DNA of 64,000 bases from NCBI GenBank assembly GCA_900319905.1, contig ONQB01000001.1, positions 1 through 64,000 of the forward strand. Direction: 5' to 3'. A model generated the notes under the pieces. The model had not been told where the DNA came from. It saw nothing but the letters and a program-made list of their open reading frames with translations, and made no database searches. Of the stretch, positions 14,935 through 23,992 are shown one piece after another (position 1 is the first letter of the stretch; the number at the start of each line of letters is the position of its first letter). Source of the DNA: an uncultured Prevotella sp. GTDB lineage: Bacteria > Bacteroidota > Bacteroidia > Bacteroidales > Bacteroidaceae. Position numbers and translations under genes: made by a program.

Positions 14935-17235
14935 ATGAACGTTATTACTAAGACCGTTCAATTGCCAGATGGCCGTACCATCTCAATTGAAACAGGAAAG
15001 GTTGCCAAGCAGGCCGACGGATCTGTTGTTCTCCGTATGAACAACACCGTGCTGCTTGCCACAGTGACGGCAGCCAAAGAGGCCGTTCCGGGCACCGACT
15101 TCATGCCGGTGACTGTTGATTACAGGGAAAAGTATTATGCTACCGGCCGTTTCCCAGGTGGTTTTACCAAGCGTGAAGGTAAGGCCACAGACGAAGAGAT
15201 TTTGATTTCACGTCTCGTAGACCGTGCTCTTCGTCCGCTGTTCCCCTCTGATTACCATTGTGAGGTATTTGTGCAGATCTGGCTTCTCTCGAGCGATGGC
15301 AAGGACCAGCCCGATGCACTGGCAGGTTTTGCCGCCTCTGCTGCTATGGCTTGCTCGACCATTCCTTTCGAGCACACTATCTCTGAGTGCCGTGTGGCAC
15401 GCATCAATGGCGAATATGTCATTGACCCGACCTTTGAACAGATGAAAGACGCCGACCTCGACATCATGGTGGGTTGCACCAAGGACAACCTGATGATGGT
15501 GGAAGGCGAGATGAGCGAAGTGTCAGAGCAGGACCTCATCGGTGCCCTCAAGGCTGCCCAGGAGGCCATCAAGCCCATGTGCGACCTGCAGGACGAGCTC
15601 GCCAAGGAGCTCGGCACTGACGTGAAGCGCGAATACAACGACGAGATCAACGACGAGGACCTGCGTAAGCAGATTCATGACGAGCTCTATCAGCCCGCTT
15701 ACGATACCATCCACAAGACCCTGCCCAAGCAGGAGCGCAACGATGCCTTCGACCAGATCCTGGCCGACTTCCTTGAGAAGTACGACGCTGCCCACACCGA
15801 TCTCTCCGAGGAGGACCTCGAGGAGAAGCATGCTGAGGCCGGTCGCTACTGGGGCGATGTGCTGCGCGATGCCATGCGCCGCTGCGTGCTCGACGAGGGC
15901 CTGCGCATGGACGGTCGTAAGACCGACGAGATCCGTCCTATCTGGTGCGAGGTCAGCCCGCTGCCCATGCCTCACGGATCGGCTATCTTCCAGCGTGGTG
16001 AGACCATGTCGCTGGCTACCGTCACCCTCGGCACCAAGCTCGATGAGAAGCTCGTCGACGGCGTTGTTGTACGTGGCAACCAGCGCTTCCTGCTTCACTA
16101 CAACTTCCCACCGTTCTCTACCGGCGAGGCTAAGTCACAGCGCGGTCCCGGCCGTCGTGAGATTGGTCACGGCCATCTCGCATGGCGTGCCCTCAAGGGA
16201 CAGATTCCTGCCGACTTCCCCTACACTGTGCGTGTGGTGAGCGATATTCTCGAGAGCAATGGCTCGTCTTCTATGGCTTCCGTCTGCGGCGGTACGCTGG
16301 CGCTGATGGATGCAGGTGTGCCTATCAAGAAGCCGGTGGCAGGTATTGCCATGGGTCTGATCAAGAACCCCGGCGAAGACAAGTATGCCATCCTCTCTGA
16401 TATCCTCGGCGACGAGGACCACCTGGGCGATATGGACTTCAAGACCACCGGTACCAAGGACGGTCTGACCGCTACCCAGATGGATATCAAGTGCGACGGT
16501 CTGTCGTTTGACATCATCGAAAAGGCTCTCATGCAGGCCAAGGCCGGTCGTGAGCATATCATGGGCGAAATGATGAAGACCATCAGCGAGCCCCGTAAGG
16601 AGATGAAGCCTCAGGTGCCCCGCATCATTGCCTTCGACATCCCCAAGGAGTTCATCGGCGCTGTCATTGGCCCGGGCGGAAAGATTATCCAGCAGATGCA
16701 GGAAGACACAGGCTCTACCATCACCATCGACGAGAGCGACGGTGTGGGTCACGTGCAGGTGTCGGCTCCTAATAAGGAGAGCATCGACGCCGCCATCGCC
16801 AAGATCAAGGGCATCGTGGCCCTGCCTGAGGTAGGTGAGGTCTACGACGGTGTGGTGAAGAGCATCATGCCTTACGGCTGCTTCGTCGAGATTCTGCCTG
16901 GCAAGGAAGGTCTGCTCCACATCTCCGAGATCGAGTGGAAGCGCCTGGAGACCGTCGAGGAGGCTGGCATCAAGGAGGGCGACCACATCAAGGTCAAGCT
17001 GCTTGAGATCGATCCTAAGACCGGTAAGTACAAGCTCTCTCACCGTGTGCTGCTCGACAAGCCCGAGGGCTACCAGGAGCGTCCGCGTCGTCCCCGTCGT
17101 GAGGGTGACCGCCGTCCCCGTCGTGAGGGTGAGCACAACAACACACAGCAGCCCCGCGGCGAGCGTCGTCCCCGTCACTACGAGAACCACGACAACGACC
17201 AGCAGCCCGCTGACTTCACCAACGAGCTCGACTAA
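14935..17235 (+). CDS. pnp: Polyribonucleotide nucleotidyltransferase (PNPase)
   Basis: Degrades RNA 3' to 5' with phosphate and takes part in mRNA turnover. The 766-residue protein has two RNase PH domains (about residues 1-230 and 310-540; [10 protein letters not shown] and FPPFSTGEA are the phosphate/RNA-binding loops of each), a KH domain at about 560-615 ([12 protein letters not shown]), an S1 domain at about 625-695 ([15 protein letters not shown]) and a disordered Arg/Pro tail with repeated RRPRREGD motifs. The tail may bind RNA or partner proteins. It has its own promoter and terminator, so it is probably monocistronic. Confidence 0.97.
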   Translation: MNVITKTVQLPDGRTISIETGKVAKQADGSVVLRMNNTVLLATVTAAKEAVPGTDFMPVTVDYREKYYATGRFPGGFTKREGKATDEEILISRLVDRALRPLFPSDYHCEVFVQIWLLSSDGKDQPDALAGFAASAAMACSTIPFEHTISECRVARINGEYVIDPTFEQMKDADLDIMVGCTKDNLMMVEGEMSEVSEQDLIGALKAAQEAIKPMCDLQDELAKELGTDVKREYNDEINDEDLRKQIHDELYQPAYDTIHKTLPKQERNDAFDQILADFLEKYDAAHTDLSEEDLEEKHAEAGRYWGDVLRDAMRRCVLDEGLRMDGRKTDEIRPIWCEVSPLPMPHGSAIFQRGETMSLATVTLGTKLDEKLVDGVVVRGNQRFLLHYNFPPFSTGEAKSQRGPGRREIGHGHLAWRALKGQIPADFPYTVRVVSDILESNGSSSMASVCGGTLALMDAGVPIKKPVAGIAMGLIKNPGEDKYAILSDILGDEDHLGDMDFKTTGTKDGLTATQMDIKCDGLSFDIIEKALMQAKAGREHIMGEMMKTISEPRKEMKPQVPRIIAFDIPKEFIGAVIGPGGKIIQQMQEDTGSTITIDESDGVGHVQVSAPNKESIDAAIAKIKGIVALPEVGEVYDGVVKSIMPYGCFVEILPGKEGLLHISEIEWKRLETVEEAGIKEGDHIKVKLLEIDPKTGKYKLSHRVLLDKPEGYQERPRRPRREGDRRPRREGEHNNTQQPRGERRPRHYENHDNDQQPADFTNELD

Positions 17236-17303
17236 GACTCGTTGAGACATCTTGAGACAATAGGGTGATCATGGCCGATCAGCGCCATGAACCTTTATAT
17301 AAT

Positions 17304-17355
17304 AAGGAGAATGTTTTCTGCCGGAGATTTCTGACGGAAGACATTCTCCTTTTTG
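17304..17355 (+). terminator. Terminator after pnp
   Basis: AAGGAGAATGT and ACATTCTCCTT form a long stem with an inner TTTCTGCCGGAGATTTCTGA part, followed by TTTTTG. It lies about 70 bases after the pnp stop. Confidence 0.75.
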
Positions 17356-17388
17356 TCGTTTCTGTTTCAGTGTTTTACATAAAAGCAG

Positions 17389-17396
17389 TAACTTTG
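17389..17396 (+). promoter_or_regulatory. Promoter -7 element for pncB
   Basis: TAACTTTG followed by C, 32 bases before the pncB ATG and just after the pnp terminator. Confidence 0.65.
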
Positions 17397-17428
17397 CAAG
17401 CATATTGTAACATCATAACAAATACGCT

Positions 17429-18643
17429 ATGCGACAGATAATCCGTCATTTTACCGATGACGACTTGTATAAGTTCTCCATGTGTTGCGCGGTGATCGAC
17501 AACTACCCGCGTGCGGAAGTGAAGTACACGTTTGTGGACCGCAACAATACGGTCTATCCCGCTGGCTTCGCCGACTTGGTGAGAGAACAGATCAAAATGC
17601 TTGAGACAGTAGTCATCACCGATGAAGAAATCGATTTCATGCGCCGGAAGTGCAACTATATGCCCAGTTGGTTTTTCACCTATCTCAAAGGCTTCCGCTA
17701 CAATGCCGACTGGACCAAGGTGGAGCAAGATGCTGAGGGACATCTCCACATGGCGTTCGAGGGCAACTGGAGCGACACTATCCTCTTGGAGGTGAAGGTA
17801 CTGGCCATCGTCTCGGAACTGTACTACATGGTGACGGGACAGGACAAGAACTTCGACTACGATGACTACTATCAGCGCACGTATCAGAAGGGTGAAAAAC
17901 TGCTGTCGGCCGGTTGTGTGTACTCCGACTTCGGAACACGCCGCCGTGCCTCGTTTAAGGCTGAGGACACCATCGTGCGGGCTTTCCGCGACTGCCAACA
18001 GTCACGCAGCGACTGGAAAGGCCGTTTCGTGGGAACAAGCAATGTGTATCTCGCCATGAAATACGGACTCACCCCTGTGGGCACTATGGCACATGAGTTT
18101 ATCTGTGCCATCGGTGGAATGTTTGGTCCGCAGATGGCCAACCATATTGCCATGAACGCCTGGCGCCATACCTTCAACGGTGCGTTGGGCACCTATCTTT
18201 ACGACTCCTTCGGATGGGACATTTTCTCGCTCAACTTCTCAGAGGACTTCGCCAATCTGTTCAAGGGACTGCGCGTGGACAGCGGTGACAACCGTGAGGA
18301 ACTGCGCAAGATTTGCGACAAATACAAGTCGCTCAACATCGACAGCCGTACCAAGCAGGTCATCTTCTCCAATGCCCTCACCACCGATGAGGCCATCGAG
18401 ATACAAGACTATGCCTCGAAGGTGTGCCAGCCGTCGTTTGGCATCGGCACCCACTTCACCAACGACTTCCCCCATATTGAGCCCATGAACACGGTCATCA
18501 AGCTTACGGCTGCCAAGATCACGGAGTCGTGGCCGTTCTACAACGACACCTGTAAGATCTCTGAGGACGATGGCAAGCATACCGGCAAACCGGAGGTCAT
18601 CAAGCGTTTCATGGAGGCCATTCACTTTGAAAGAAACAAGTAA
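17429..18643 (+). CDS. pncB: Nicotinate phosphoribosyltransferase
   Basis: Makes nicotinate mononucleotide from nicotinate and PRPP in NAD salvage. The 404-residue length is that of the bacterial PncB group. TFVDRNNTVYPAGF near the start, SDFGTRRRASF in the middle, and PVGTMAHEF with the histidine that becomes phosphorylated during ATP-driven catalysis are all present, as is RVDSGDNREEL. Its TAA stop abuts the ATG of the transporter gene, so the two are probably cotranscribed. Confidence 0.95.
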   Translation: MRQIIRHFTDDDLYKFSMCCAVIDNYPRAEVKYTFVDRNNTVYPAGFADLVREQIKMLETVVITDEEIDFMRRKCNYMPSWFFTYLKGFRYNADWTKVEQDAEGHLHMAFEGNWSDTILLEVKVLAIVSELYYMVTGQDKNFDYDDYYQRTYQKGEKLLSAGCVYSDFGTRRRASFKAEDTIVRAFRDCQQSRSDWKGRFVGTSNVYLAMKYGLTPVGTMAHEFICAIGGMFGPQMANHIAMNAWRHTFNGALGTYLYDSFGWDIFSLNFSEDFANLFKGLRVDSGDNREELRKICDKYKSLNIDSRTKQVIFSNALTTDEAIEIQDYASKVCQPSFGIGTHFTNDFPHIEPMNTVIKLTAAKITESWPFYNDTCKISEDDGKHTGKPEVIKRFMEAIHFERNK

Positions 18644-19534
18644 ATGACGATGAATCAACACAAGTTATCGGCCCACGGTGCCGTTTTGCTGGCCAATGTC
18701 ATCTTCGGCGTCGGCGTACCTGTTACCAAACTGTTGCTTGACAATTGGCTTACGCCAATGGCTTATATGGCTACCCGTTGCATTGGTGCGGCCGCCATCT
18801 TCTGGCTCATCAGTCTGTTCCTGCCCAAGGAGCATGTGGAGCGCCACGACCTTCTGGTCATCATGTGCGGCGGACTGCTGGGCTTCGTCGTCTCGCAGAC
18901 GCTCACGGCATGGGCCTTGCAGTTTACCACGCCTGTTTACTTCTCGCTCATCGCCACGCTGACGCCGGTAGCCACCATGCTCTGTGCCGCGTTGCTGATT
19001 GGTGAGCGTATGTCGGCTAAGGGCGTTGTCGGCGTTGTGTTTGGCATTGCCGGTGCCATGCTCATGGTGTTTATGAACTGGCAGGGCGGCACTGGCAGCA
19101 ACGATTTGCTGGGCATCTTCCTGGCGGTACTGAGTCTGCTCACGTGGGCGGTCTATCTTATCATCACACGAAAGGTGTCAGCACGCTATACGGCTGTGAC
19201 TCAGATGAAATGGGTGTTTCTGGTTTCCACCGTTGCCATTTTGCCGTTTTCGTGGAGCGACCTGTGTCATGCCACGCTCTATAGCAGTGCGTGGCAGTGG
19301 AGTGGGGTGGCAGAAATGGCTTTCATCGTCATATTTGCCACTGTGGCCGGTTATTTCGCCATTCCCTATGCCATGCAATACCTCAAGGCTACGACGGTGA
19401 GCGTCTATACCAATCTGCAGCCCATCGTGGCCTCGTTTATCGCTATCATGCTCAGCCAGGATGTGCTTACCTGGGATAAGCCTGTGGCCCTTGTGCTGGT
19501 GCTCCTCAGTGCATGGCTTGTAACGAAGAGTTAG
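18644..19534 (+). CDS. DMT-family (EamA) transporter
   Basis: A 296-residue integral membrane protein with about ten predicted membrane helices in two EamA repeats (about residues 10-145 and 155-295), for example AVLLANVIFGVGVPVTKLLL at the start of the first repeat and the AIPYAMQYLKATTVSVYTNL segment that ends in the typical Pro-rich turn of the second. It would move a small metabolite across the inner membrane; substrate is unknown. The start codon follows the pncB stop directly, and a second ATG lies two codons on. Cotranscription with pncB might hint at a nicotinate-related solute but is weak evidence. Confidence 0.85.
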   Translation: MTMNQHKLSAHGAVLLANVIFGVGVPVTKLLLDNWLTPMAYMATRCIGAAAIFWLISLFLPKEHVERHDLLVIMCGGLLGFVVSQTLTAWALQFTTPVYFSLIATLTPVATMLCAALLIGERMSAKGVVGVVFGIAGAMLMVFMNWQGGTGSNDLLGIFLAVLSLLTWAVYLIITRKVSARYTAVTQMKWVFLVSTVAILPFSWSDLCHATLYSSAWQWSGVAEMAFIVIFATVAGYFAIPYAMQYLKATTVSVYTNLQPIVASFIAIMLSQDVLTWDKPVALVLVLLSAWLVTKS

Positions 19535-19716
19535 AATGTCATAAATTGATCACGAATTTCTCATAAATTTTAGGAGAGGTTAGATAGATCACAATTATAA
19601 AAAACTTCCGTCAGCACCCCTGTGATAGGAGTCCGTCAAAAAACTCCGCAGGTATCTTGCTTATTTGATGTTTTTTTCCGATATTTGCAAAAATAATCAT
19701 TTAGAGACAGACGATT

Positions 19717-20607
19717 ATGGATGGAATGAACTACAACTACGCTGAAAGATACATCAATCCGCTGACCGATTTCGGTTTCAAGCGCATCTTCGGTACGCCG
19801 TTCAACAAGGCCTTGCTCATTGATTTCCTCAATGCGTTGTTGGAGGGTGAGCGCGAGGTGAGTGATGTCACCTACCGCAACAGCGAGCAACTCGGAGCCA
19901 ACATAGAAGAACGCCGGGCCGTGTTCGACGTTTATTGCCAAGCAAAGGACGGTTCAAGGTTTATTGTCGAAATGCAGAACGTCTATCAGGAATTCTATAA
20001 GGACCGCTCAATCTATTACTCCACTTTCCCCGTGGCCGAGCAGAGTAAACGCGGCGATTGGAACTACGAGCTCAGCCCGGTATATACCATCGGCATACTC
20101 AACTTCACTTTCCCCGAGGACAAGCAGAGTGACAGTGGCATCTATAAGGAGGTGAAGCTCATGGATGTCAATTCCAAGAAAGTATTCTACGACAAGCTTA
20201 CCTATATTTATGTTGAATTAGCCTGCTTCAACAAGGGATTGGGAGAATTGAAGACCACACTCGACAAATGGCTCTTCGCCTTGAAAAATATGCAGCGTCT
20301 CTTCTCACGTCCCGCCGAACTGCAGGGCCGCGTCTTCGAACAATTGTTCACCACCGCCGAGATTGCAAAGTTCGATACCAACGAGTTGCGCGACTACGAG
20401 CAGAGTAGCAACGCCTACCGCGACATCAAAAACGGTATGGATACAGCTAAAGAGGAAGGCAGAAAGGAAGGCATAAAAGAAGGCATCAAAAAAGCGTCCG
20501 TCGCGTATGCTCAGGCGATGAAGGCTGCTGGAATTTCTAACGACCTGATAGCCGGAATTACAGGACTGTCGGAGGATGAGATAGAGCGGCTGGCTCCTAA
20601 CTCCTGA
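19717..20607 (+). CDS. Rpn-like PD-(D/E)XK nuclease family protein (PDDEXK_2)
   Basis: The 296-residue protein begins YINPLTDFGFKRIFGT, the hallmark of the family often named PD-(D/E)XK nuclease transposase or Rpn recombination-promoting nuclease. The nuclease core is D71, then E85-x-Q87 (VFDVYCQAK and RFIVEMQNVY), so the usual ExK is ExQ. The C-terminal part (about 245-296) has a Lys/Glu run (EGRKEGIKEGIKK) and a helical ending with GLSEDEIERL. These genes occur in many scattered copies in Bacteroidales; no terminal inverted repeats that would mark an insertion sequence are seen here. Biological role is uncertain. Confidence 0.85.
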   Translation: MDGMNYNYAERYINPLTDFGFKRIFGTPFNKALLIDFLNALLEGEREVSDVTYRNSEQLGANIEERRAVFDVYCQAKDGSRFIVEMQNVYQEFYKDRSIYYSTFPVAEQSKRGDWNYELSPVYTIGILNFTFPEDKQSDSGIYKEVKLMDVNSKKVFYDKLTYIYVELACFNKGLGELKTTLDKWLFALKNMQRLFSRPAELQGRVFEQLFTTAEIAKFDTNELRDYEQSSNAYRDIKNGMDTAKEEGRKEGIKEGIKKASVAYAQAMKAAGISNDLIAGITGLSEDEIERLAPNS

Positions 20608-20791
20608 GAGCCTCCCGCAAATCCTCTTCAGAACTCAGGCCAAGCTTTCGGCGGATATTGATACGGACGGTGCCGATAGGAGATAAGGAAGTTCTCGGTC
20701 ATTATCTCATGGTTGGCCCACTCCGGATGCAACGTGAGTAAAACAATGCGGAAGGTCTGTATTAGTTGGCCGCCGATAACATGTTCGAAGC

Positions 20792-21073
20792 CTACACTAG
20801 CGATAGCGCGCCAAGGGTAAGCAGCATCAGGCTGACTACGGCCAGAAGAATGAATGCCAGTGTAATGGCTTGCAGGTGAATGAGCGGCATGCCCAACAAT
20901 CCGATAAAATGAAGCGGCATGATGGCGAACACCATCAACAGACTGCCAAGAAATATGGTGAGGCGTATACGCTCCGCACAGTTTGACGTGTGACGCTGAT
21001 AAAGGCCAGATATCCAAATGCGGAATCTGGAAGTTAGGGGTAGAGTCATGGTATTAACGATCGCCGTAAACAA
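20792..21073 (-). CDS. Small membrane protein, function unknown
   Basis: A frame of 93 residues (or 84 from the second ATG) with a basic N-terminal part and two hydrophobic stretches (IFLGSLLMVFAIMPLHFIGLL and the C-terminal AITLAFILLAVVSLMLLTLG). An overlapping frame on the same strand, 20628-21017, has no features of its own in its first half, but its last 50 residues look protein-like, so a frameshifted or decayed longer gene is possible. It may be a remnant. An inverted-repeat element starts directly upstream of it. Existence of the gene is only moderately supported; bases 20608-20791 otherwise hold nothing I recognise. Confidence 0.35.
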   Translation of the reverse strand: MFTAIVNTMTLPLTSRFRIWISGLYQRHTSNCAERIRLTIFLGSLLMVFAIMPLHFIGLLGMPLIHLQAITLAFILLAVVSLMLLTLGALSLV

Positions 21074-21079
21074 TTACAG

Positions 21080-21213
21080 GAGACTGCATCAGAAGTCCGG
21101 AAATCCGGAAGTTCAAAAGTCTTGTCATATACTTAAGTGACTGGCAACCAGTATTAATAAAGTAATGACGGGACTTCAGAACTTCCGAACCTCCGGACTT
21201 CTGATACAGTCTC
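21080..21213. repeat. GAAGTCCGG inverted-repeat element, copy B
   Basis: The ends GAGACTGCATCAGAAGTCCG (21080 on) and CGGACTTCTGATACAGTCTC (to 21213) are inverted with one mismatch over 21 bp. Inside are 9-bp GAAGTCCGG-like units, GTCATATACTTAAG and GTAATGACGGGACTTC. It lies upstream of the small membrane gene and downstream of rubrerythrin. Confidence 0.8.
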
Positions 21214-21248
21214 TTGTGTTGTGGCCCGCGAGTCACAAAGCTCGAGGC

Positions 21249-21791
21249 TTAGTAATTCTCAGCATTGATCTCGAAGAAGCTCTGCGGATGCATGCAGACT
21301 GGGCATACCTTCGGAGCCTTGGGGCCGATCACGATATGTCCGCAGTTGCGGCACTTCCAGATACGGTCACCGTCGCGTGAGAACACGAGGCCCTCGTCGA
21401 GGTTGCCTACAAGCTTCTTGTAGCGCTCCTCGTGGTGCTTCTCGATGGCACCTACCATGCGGAACTTTGCTGCGATCTCCTTGAAGCCCTCTTCTTCAGC
21501 TTCTTTGGCCATGCGGTCGTACATGTCCGTCCACTCGTAGTTCTCGCCCTCAGCGGCAGCAATCAGATTGCTGTGAGTGTCCTTGATGTCACCGCCCTCG
21601 AGGTATTTAAACCACAGTTTGGCATGCTCCTTCTCATTACCTGCTGTCTCCTCAAAGATAGCGGCAATCTGCTCGTAGCCATCTTTGCGGGCCTTGCTGG
21701 CAAAATAAGTGTATTTGTTACGTGCCATGCTCTCGCCGGCAAATGCTTCCTGGAGATTCTTCTCTGTCTTGGTTCCTTTCAGTTCTTTCAT
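21249..21791 (-). CDS. rbr: Rubrerythrin
   Basis: A 180-residue peroxide-scavenging di-iron protein of anaerobes. Residues 1-135 form the ferritin-like domain with the two ExxH-type iron motifs (for example EKEHAK and EKHHEERY), and the C-terminal rubredoxin-like domain has the four iron cysteines as CRNCG and CPVC. It has its own promoter and a GAAGTCCGG inverted repeat after its stop, so it is likely a single-gene unit. It reduces hydrogen peroxide in the cytoplasm, as expected for an anaerobic Prevotella-like host. Confidence 0.96.
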   Translation of the reverse strand: MKELKGTKTEKNLQEAFAGESMARNKYTYFASKARKDGYEQIAAIFEETAGNEKEHAKLWFKYLEGGDIKDTHSNLIAAAEGENYEWTDMYDRMAKEAEEEGFKEIAAKFRMVGAIEKHHEERYKKLVGNLDEGLVFSRDGDRIWKCRNCGHIVIGPKAPKVCPVCMHPQSFFEINAENY

Positions 21792-21839
21792 AATGCTTTT
21801 GTAATTAGTGTTGTTATTTACTTGTTCTTATTTCTGATG

Positions 21840-21847
21840 CAAAGATA
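21840..21847 (-). promoter_or_regulatory. Promoter -7 element for rubrerythrin
   Basis: Minus-strand TATCTTTG followed by C fits TAnnTTTG, 48 bases before the rubrerythrin start. Confidence 0.6.
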
Positions 21848-21955
21848 GGAAATAATTTGATACGCTCCAAATATTTCGACGATTTATTTTGTATAAATTA
21901 CAAGATTTAAGATTACAGCGCTTGTCTCCTGCTGCTACACCTTATTAAAATAGTA

Positions 21956-22060
21956 GGGTAGGCGGGGTAGGCATGGTAGGCAATAGTAGGCAAGGTAGGC
22001 GGGGTAGGCAAGGTAGGCAAGGGTAGGCAAGGGTAGGCAAGGTAGGCAAGGTAAGCATGG
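21956..22060. repeat. 9-bp tandem array, GGTAGGCAA type
   Basis: About eleven units of GGTAGGCAA or close forms (GGTAGGCGG, GGTAGGCAT), a few lengthened to 10 bases, lie in the gap between rubrerythrin and rimP. The same 9-mer, inverted, forms the array at 46863-46943. No gene is present in 21792-22215 apart from flanking promoters. Confidence 0.85.
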
Positions 22061-22147
22061 TGGGTGCTGTTGGTCCTCAGAGGGTGGATTTGGGCGCTTG
22101 AGTTGAAAGTTTTTTAGTATTTACTTGCGTGAATAAAATATATTGCG

Positions 22148-22155
22148 TAACTTTG
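22148..22155 (+). promoter_or_regulatory. Promoter -7 element for the rimP-nusA-infB operon
   Basis: TAACTTTG followed by C, 60 bases before the rimP ATG; a TTG about 20 bases upstream can serve as the -33 part. Confidence 0.65.
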
Positions 22156-22215
22156 CAGTGTTCAGTGGAATGAGGAGCTCCGAGCGAGTTCCTCATTTTT
22201 TTATAACAGCTTAAT

Positions 22216-22683
22216 ATGATTGACAAGAACGTCGTAAAGAAATTAGTAGATGAATGGCTGGAGGGCAAGGAGTATTTTCTTGTTGACCTCACAGTGAGCC
22301 CTGATGACAAGATCACCGTAGAGATTGACCATGCTGATGGCGTATGGATAGAAGACTGCGCCAAGCTGAGCCAGTATATCGAGGATCATCTCAGCCGTGA
22401 CGACGAGGACTATGAATTGGAGGTGGGCTCGGCCGGTCTGGGTCAGCCTTTCAAGGTAGCCCGTCAGTACGAGATTTTCGTTGGCGAACCTGTCGAGGTG
22501 CTGGATGCCGACGGCAAGAAAGTGCGTGGCATACTGAAGAGTGTGGATGGTCGTGACTTCGTGGTCACCGTAAATGAGAAGGTGAAGGTGGAAGGCAAGA
22601 AGCGTCCGGTGAAGATGGATGTTGACCACCCGTTCAATATGGATAATGTAAAATATACGAAATATTTAATAAGTTTCAAATAA
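22216..22683 (+). CDS. rimP: Ribosome maturation factor RimP
   Basis: Needed for 30S subunit maturation in the cytoplasm. The 155-residue protein has the two-domain RimP layout: an N-terminal alpha-beta domain with VEIDHADGVWIEDCAKLSQ and LEVGSAGLGQPF (equivalent of the EVSSPGLDRPL motif), then an SH3-like C-terminal domain from about residue 85. It is the first gene of the classical rimP-nusA-infB operon; nusA starts 4 bp after its stop. Confidence 0.93.
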   Translation: MIDKNVVKKLVDEWLEGKEYFLVDLTVSPDDKITVEIDHADGVWIEDCAKLSQYIEDHLSRDDEDYELEVGSAGLGQPFKVARQYEIFVGEPVEVLDADGKKVRGILKSVDGRDFVVTVNEKVKVEGKKRPVKMDVDHPFNMDNVKYTKYLISFK

Positions 22684-22687
22684 AGCT

Positions 22688-23962
22688 ATGGCAGCAACAA
22701 AAAAAGACGATGAGCAGTTGAGCATGATTGGCTCGTTCCGTGAATTCCAGGAGACGAAGCACATCAACCGCACCACCCTTGTGAGCGTGCTGGAAGAGAG
22801 CTTCCGCAATGTGTTGGCGAAGATATACGGCACCGATGAGAACTTTGATGTCATTGTCAACCCCGACAAGGGTGACTTTGAGATCTACCGCAACCGTGTG
22901 GTGGTACCCAACGGTGAGGTGGCCGACCAGAATAAAGAAATCAGTCTGTCGGATGCTCAGAAGATAGAAGCCGACTATGAGGTGGGCGAGGAAGTGTCAG
23001 AACCTGTCAACTTCGCCAAGTTCGGCCGCCGTGCCATCCTTACCCTTCGCCAGACGCTGGCCAGCAAGATTCTGGAGCTGGAGCACGATGAGCTCTACAA
23101 CAAATACAAGGATCGTGTTGGTCAGGTGATTGCCGCCGAAGTGTACCAAGTGTGGAAGCGCGAGGTACTGTTGGTTGACGACGACAACAACGAGCTCATC
23201 CTGCCCAAGAGTGAGCAGATCCCTGCCGACCAGTATCGGAAGGGTGAGACCGTGAGAGCTGTCATTGAGCGTGTTGACAATGAGAACAACAACCCGAAGA
23301 TCATCCTCTCACGTACCAGTCCTACGTTCCTGCAGCGTCTGCTTGAGCAGGAGGTGCCAGAGATCTCCGATGGTCTGATTGCCATCAAGAAGATTGCCCG
23401 CATGCCGGGTGAGCGCGCCAAGGTTGCCGTGGAGAGCTACGACGATCGTATTGACCCTGTGGGAGCGTGTGTCGGTGTGCACGGTAATCGTGTGCATGGC
23501 ATTGTGCGCGAGTTGTGCAACGAGAATATCGACGTCATCAACTGGACTGCCAACACACGTCTGTTCATCCAGCGTGCGCTGAGCCCAGCCCAGGTGACCG
23601 ACATCAAGATTGATGAGGAGAACAAAAAGGCTGAGGTTTATCTGCAGCCCGACCAGGTGAGTCTGGCCATCGGCCGTGGCGGTCTGAATATCAAGCTGGC
23701 CTCCATGCTCACTGAGTACACCATCGATGTCTACCGTGTGGTGGACGACAACGCACAGCAGGGCACGGAGGAGGATGACGTCTACCTCGATCAGTTCAAC
23801 GATGAGATCGACCAGTGGATCATTGATGCCATCAAGGGTATCGGTCTGGAAACAGCCAAAGAGGTGCTCAATGCCCCACGTGAGATGCTTGTTGAGAAAG
23901 CCGACCTCGAGGAAGAGACCGTCGACCACGTGCTTGAGGTGTTGAAGAAAGAATTTGAATAA
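22688..23962 (+). CDS. nusA: Transcription termination/antitermination factor NusA
   Basis: Binds RNA polymerase and nascent RNA to control pausing and termination. The 424-residue protein has the N-terminal polymerase-binding domain (residues about 1-125), an S1 domain (about 130-200, with VIAAEVYQVWKREVLL), two KH domains (about 230-345; GACVGVHGNRVHGIVRELC and LAIGRGGLNIKLA), and a short acidic C-terminal part with a helix-hairpin-helix-like ending. It lacks the duplicated acidic repeats of the E. coli protein, as is normal here. Second gene of the rimP-nusA-infB operon. Confidence 0.96.
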   Translation: MAATKKDDEQLSMIGSFREFQETKHINRTTLVSVLEESFRNVLAKIYGTDENFDVIVNPDKGDFEIYRNRVVVPNGEVADQNKEISLSDAQKIEADYEVGEEVSEPVNFAKFGRRAILTLRQTLASKILELEHDELYNKYKDRVGQVIAAEVYQVWKREVLLVDDDNNELILPKSEQIPADQYRKGETVRAVIERVDNENNNPKIILSRTSPTFLQRLLEQEVPEISDGLIAIKKIARMPGERAKVAVESYDDRIDPVGACVGVHGNRVHGIVRELCNENIDVINWTANTRLFIQRALSPAQVTDIKIDEENKKAEVYLQPDQVSLAIGRGGLNIKLASMLTEYTIDVYRVVDDNAQQGTEEDDVYLDQFNDEIDQWIIDAIKGIGLETAKEVLNAPREMLVEKADLEEETVDHVLEVLKKEFE

Positions 23963-23992
23963 GAGAATTAAAAAGAGTTTGCGAAAAAGTAT

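Noticed and set aside
16135..17250. 371-codon frame opposite pnp
   Set aside because: Leu/Val/Asp/His-rich antisense shadow of the pnp coding strand.
20628..21017. 129-codon minus-strand frame as a separate gene
   Set aside because: Its first half is unlike protein and overlaps a more plausible membrane frame; only the C-terminal 50 residues look real, so it is mentioned under that entry instead.
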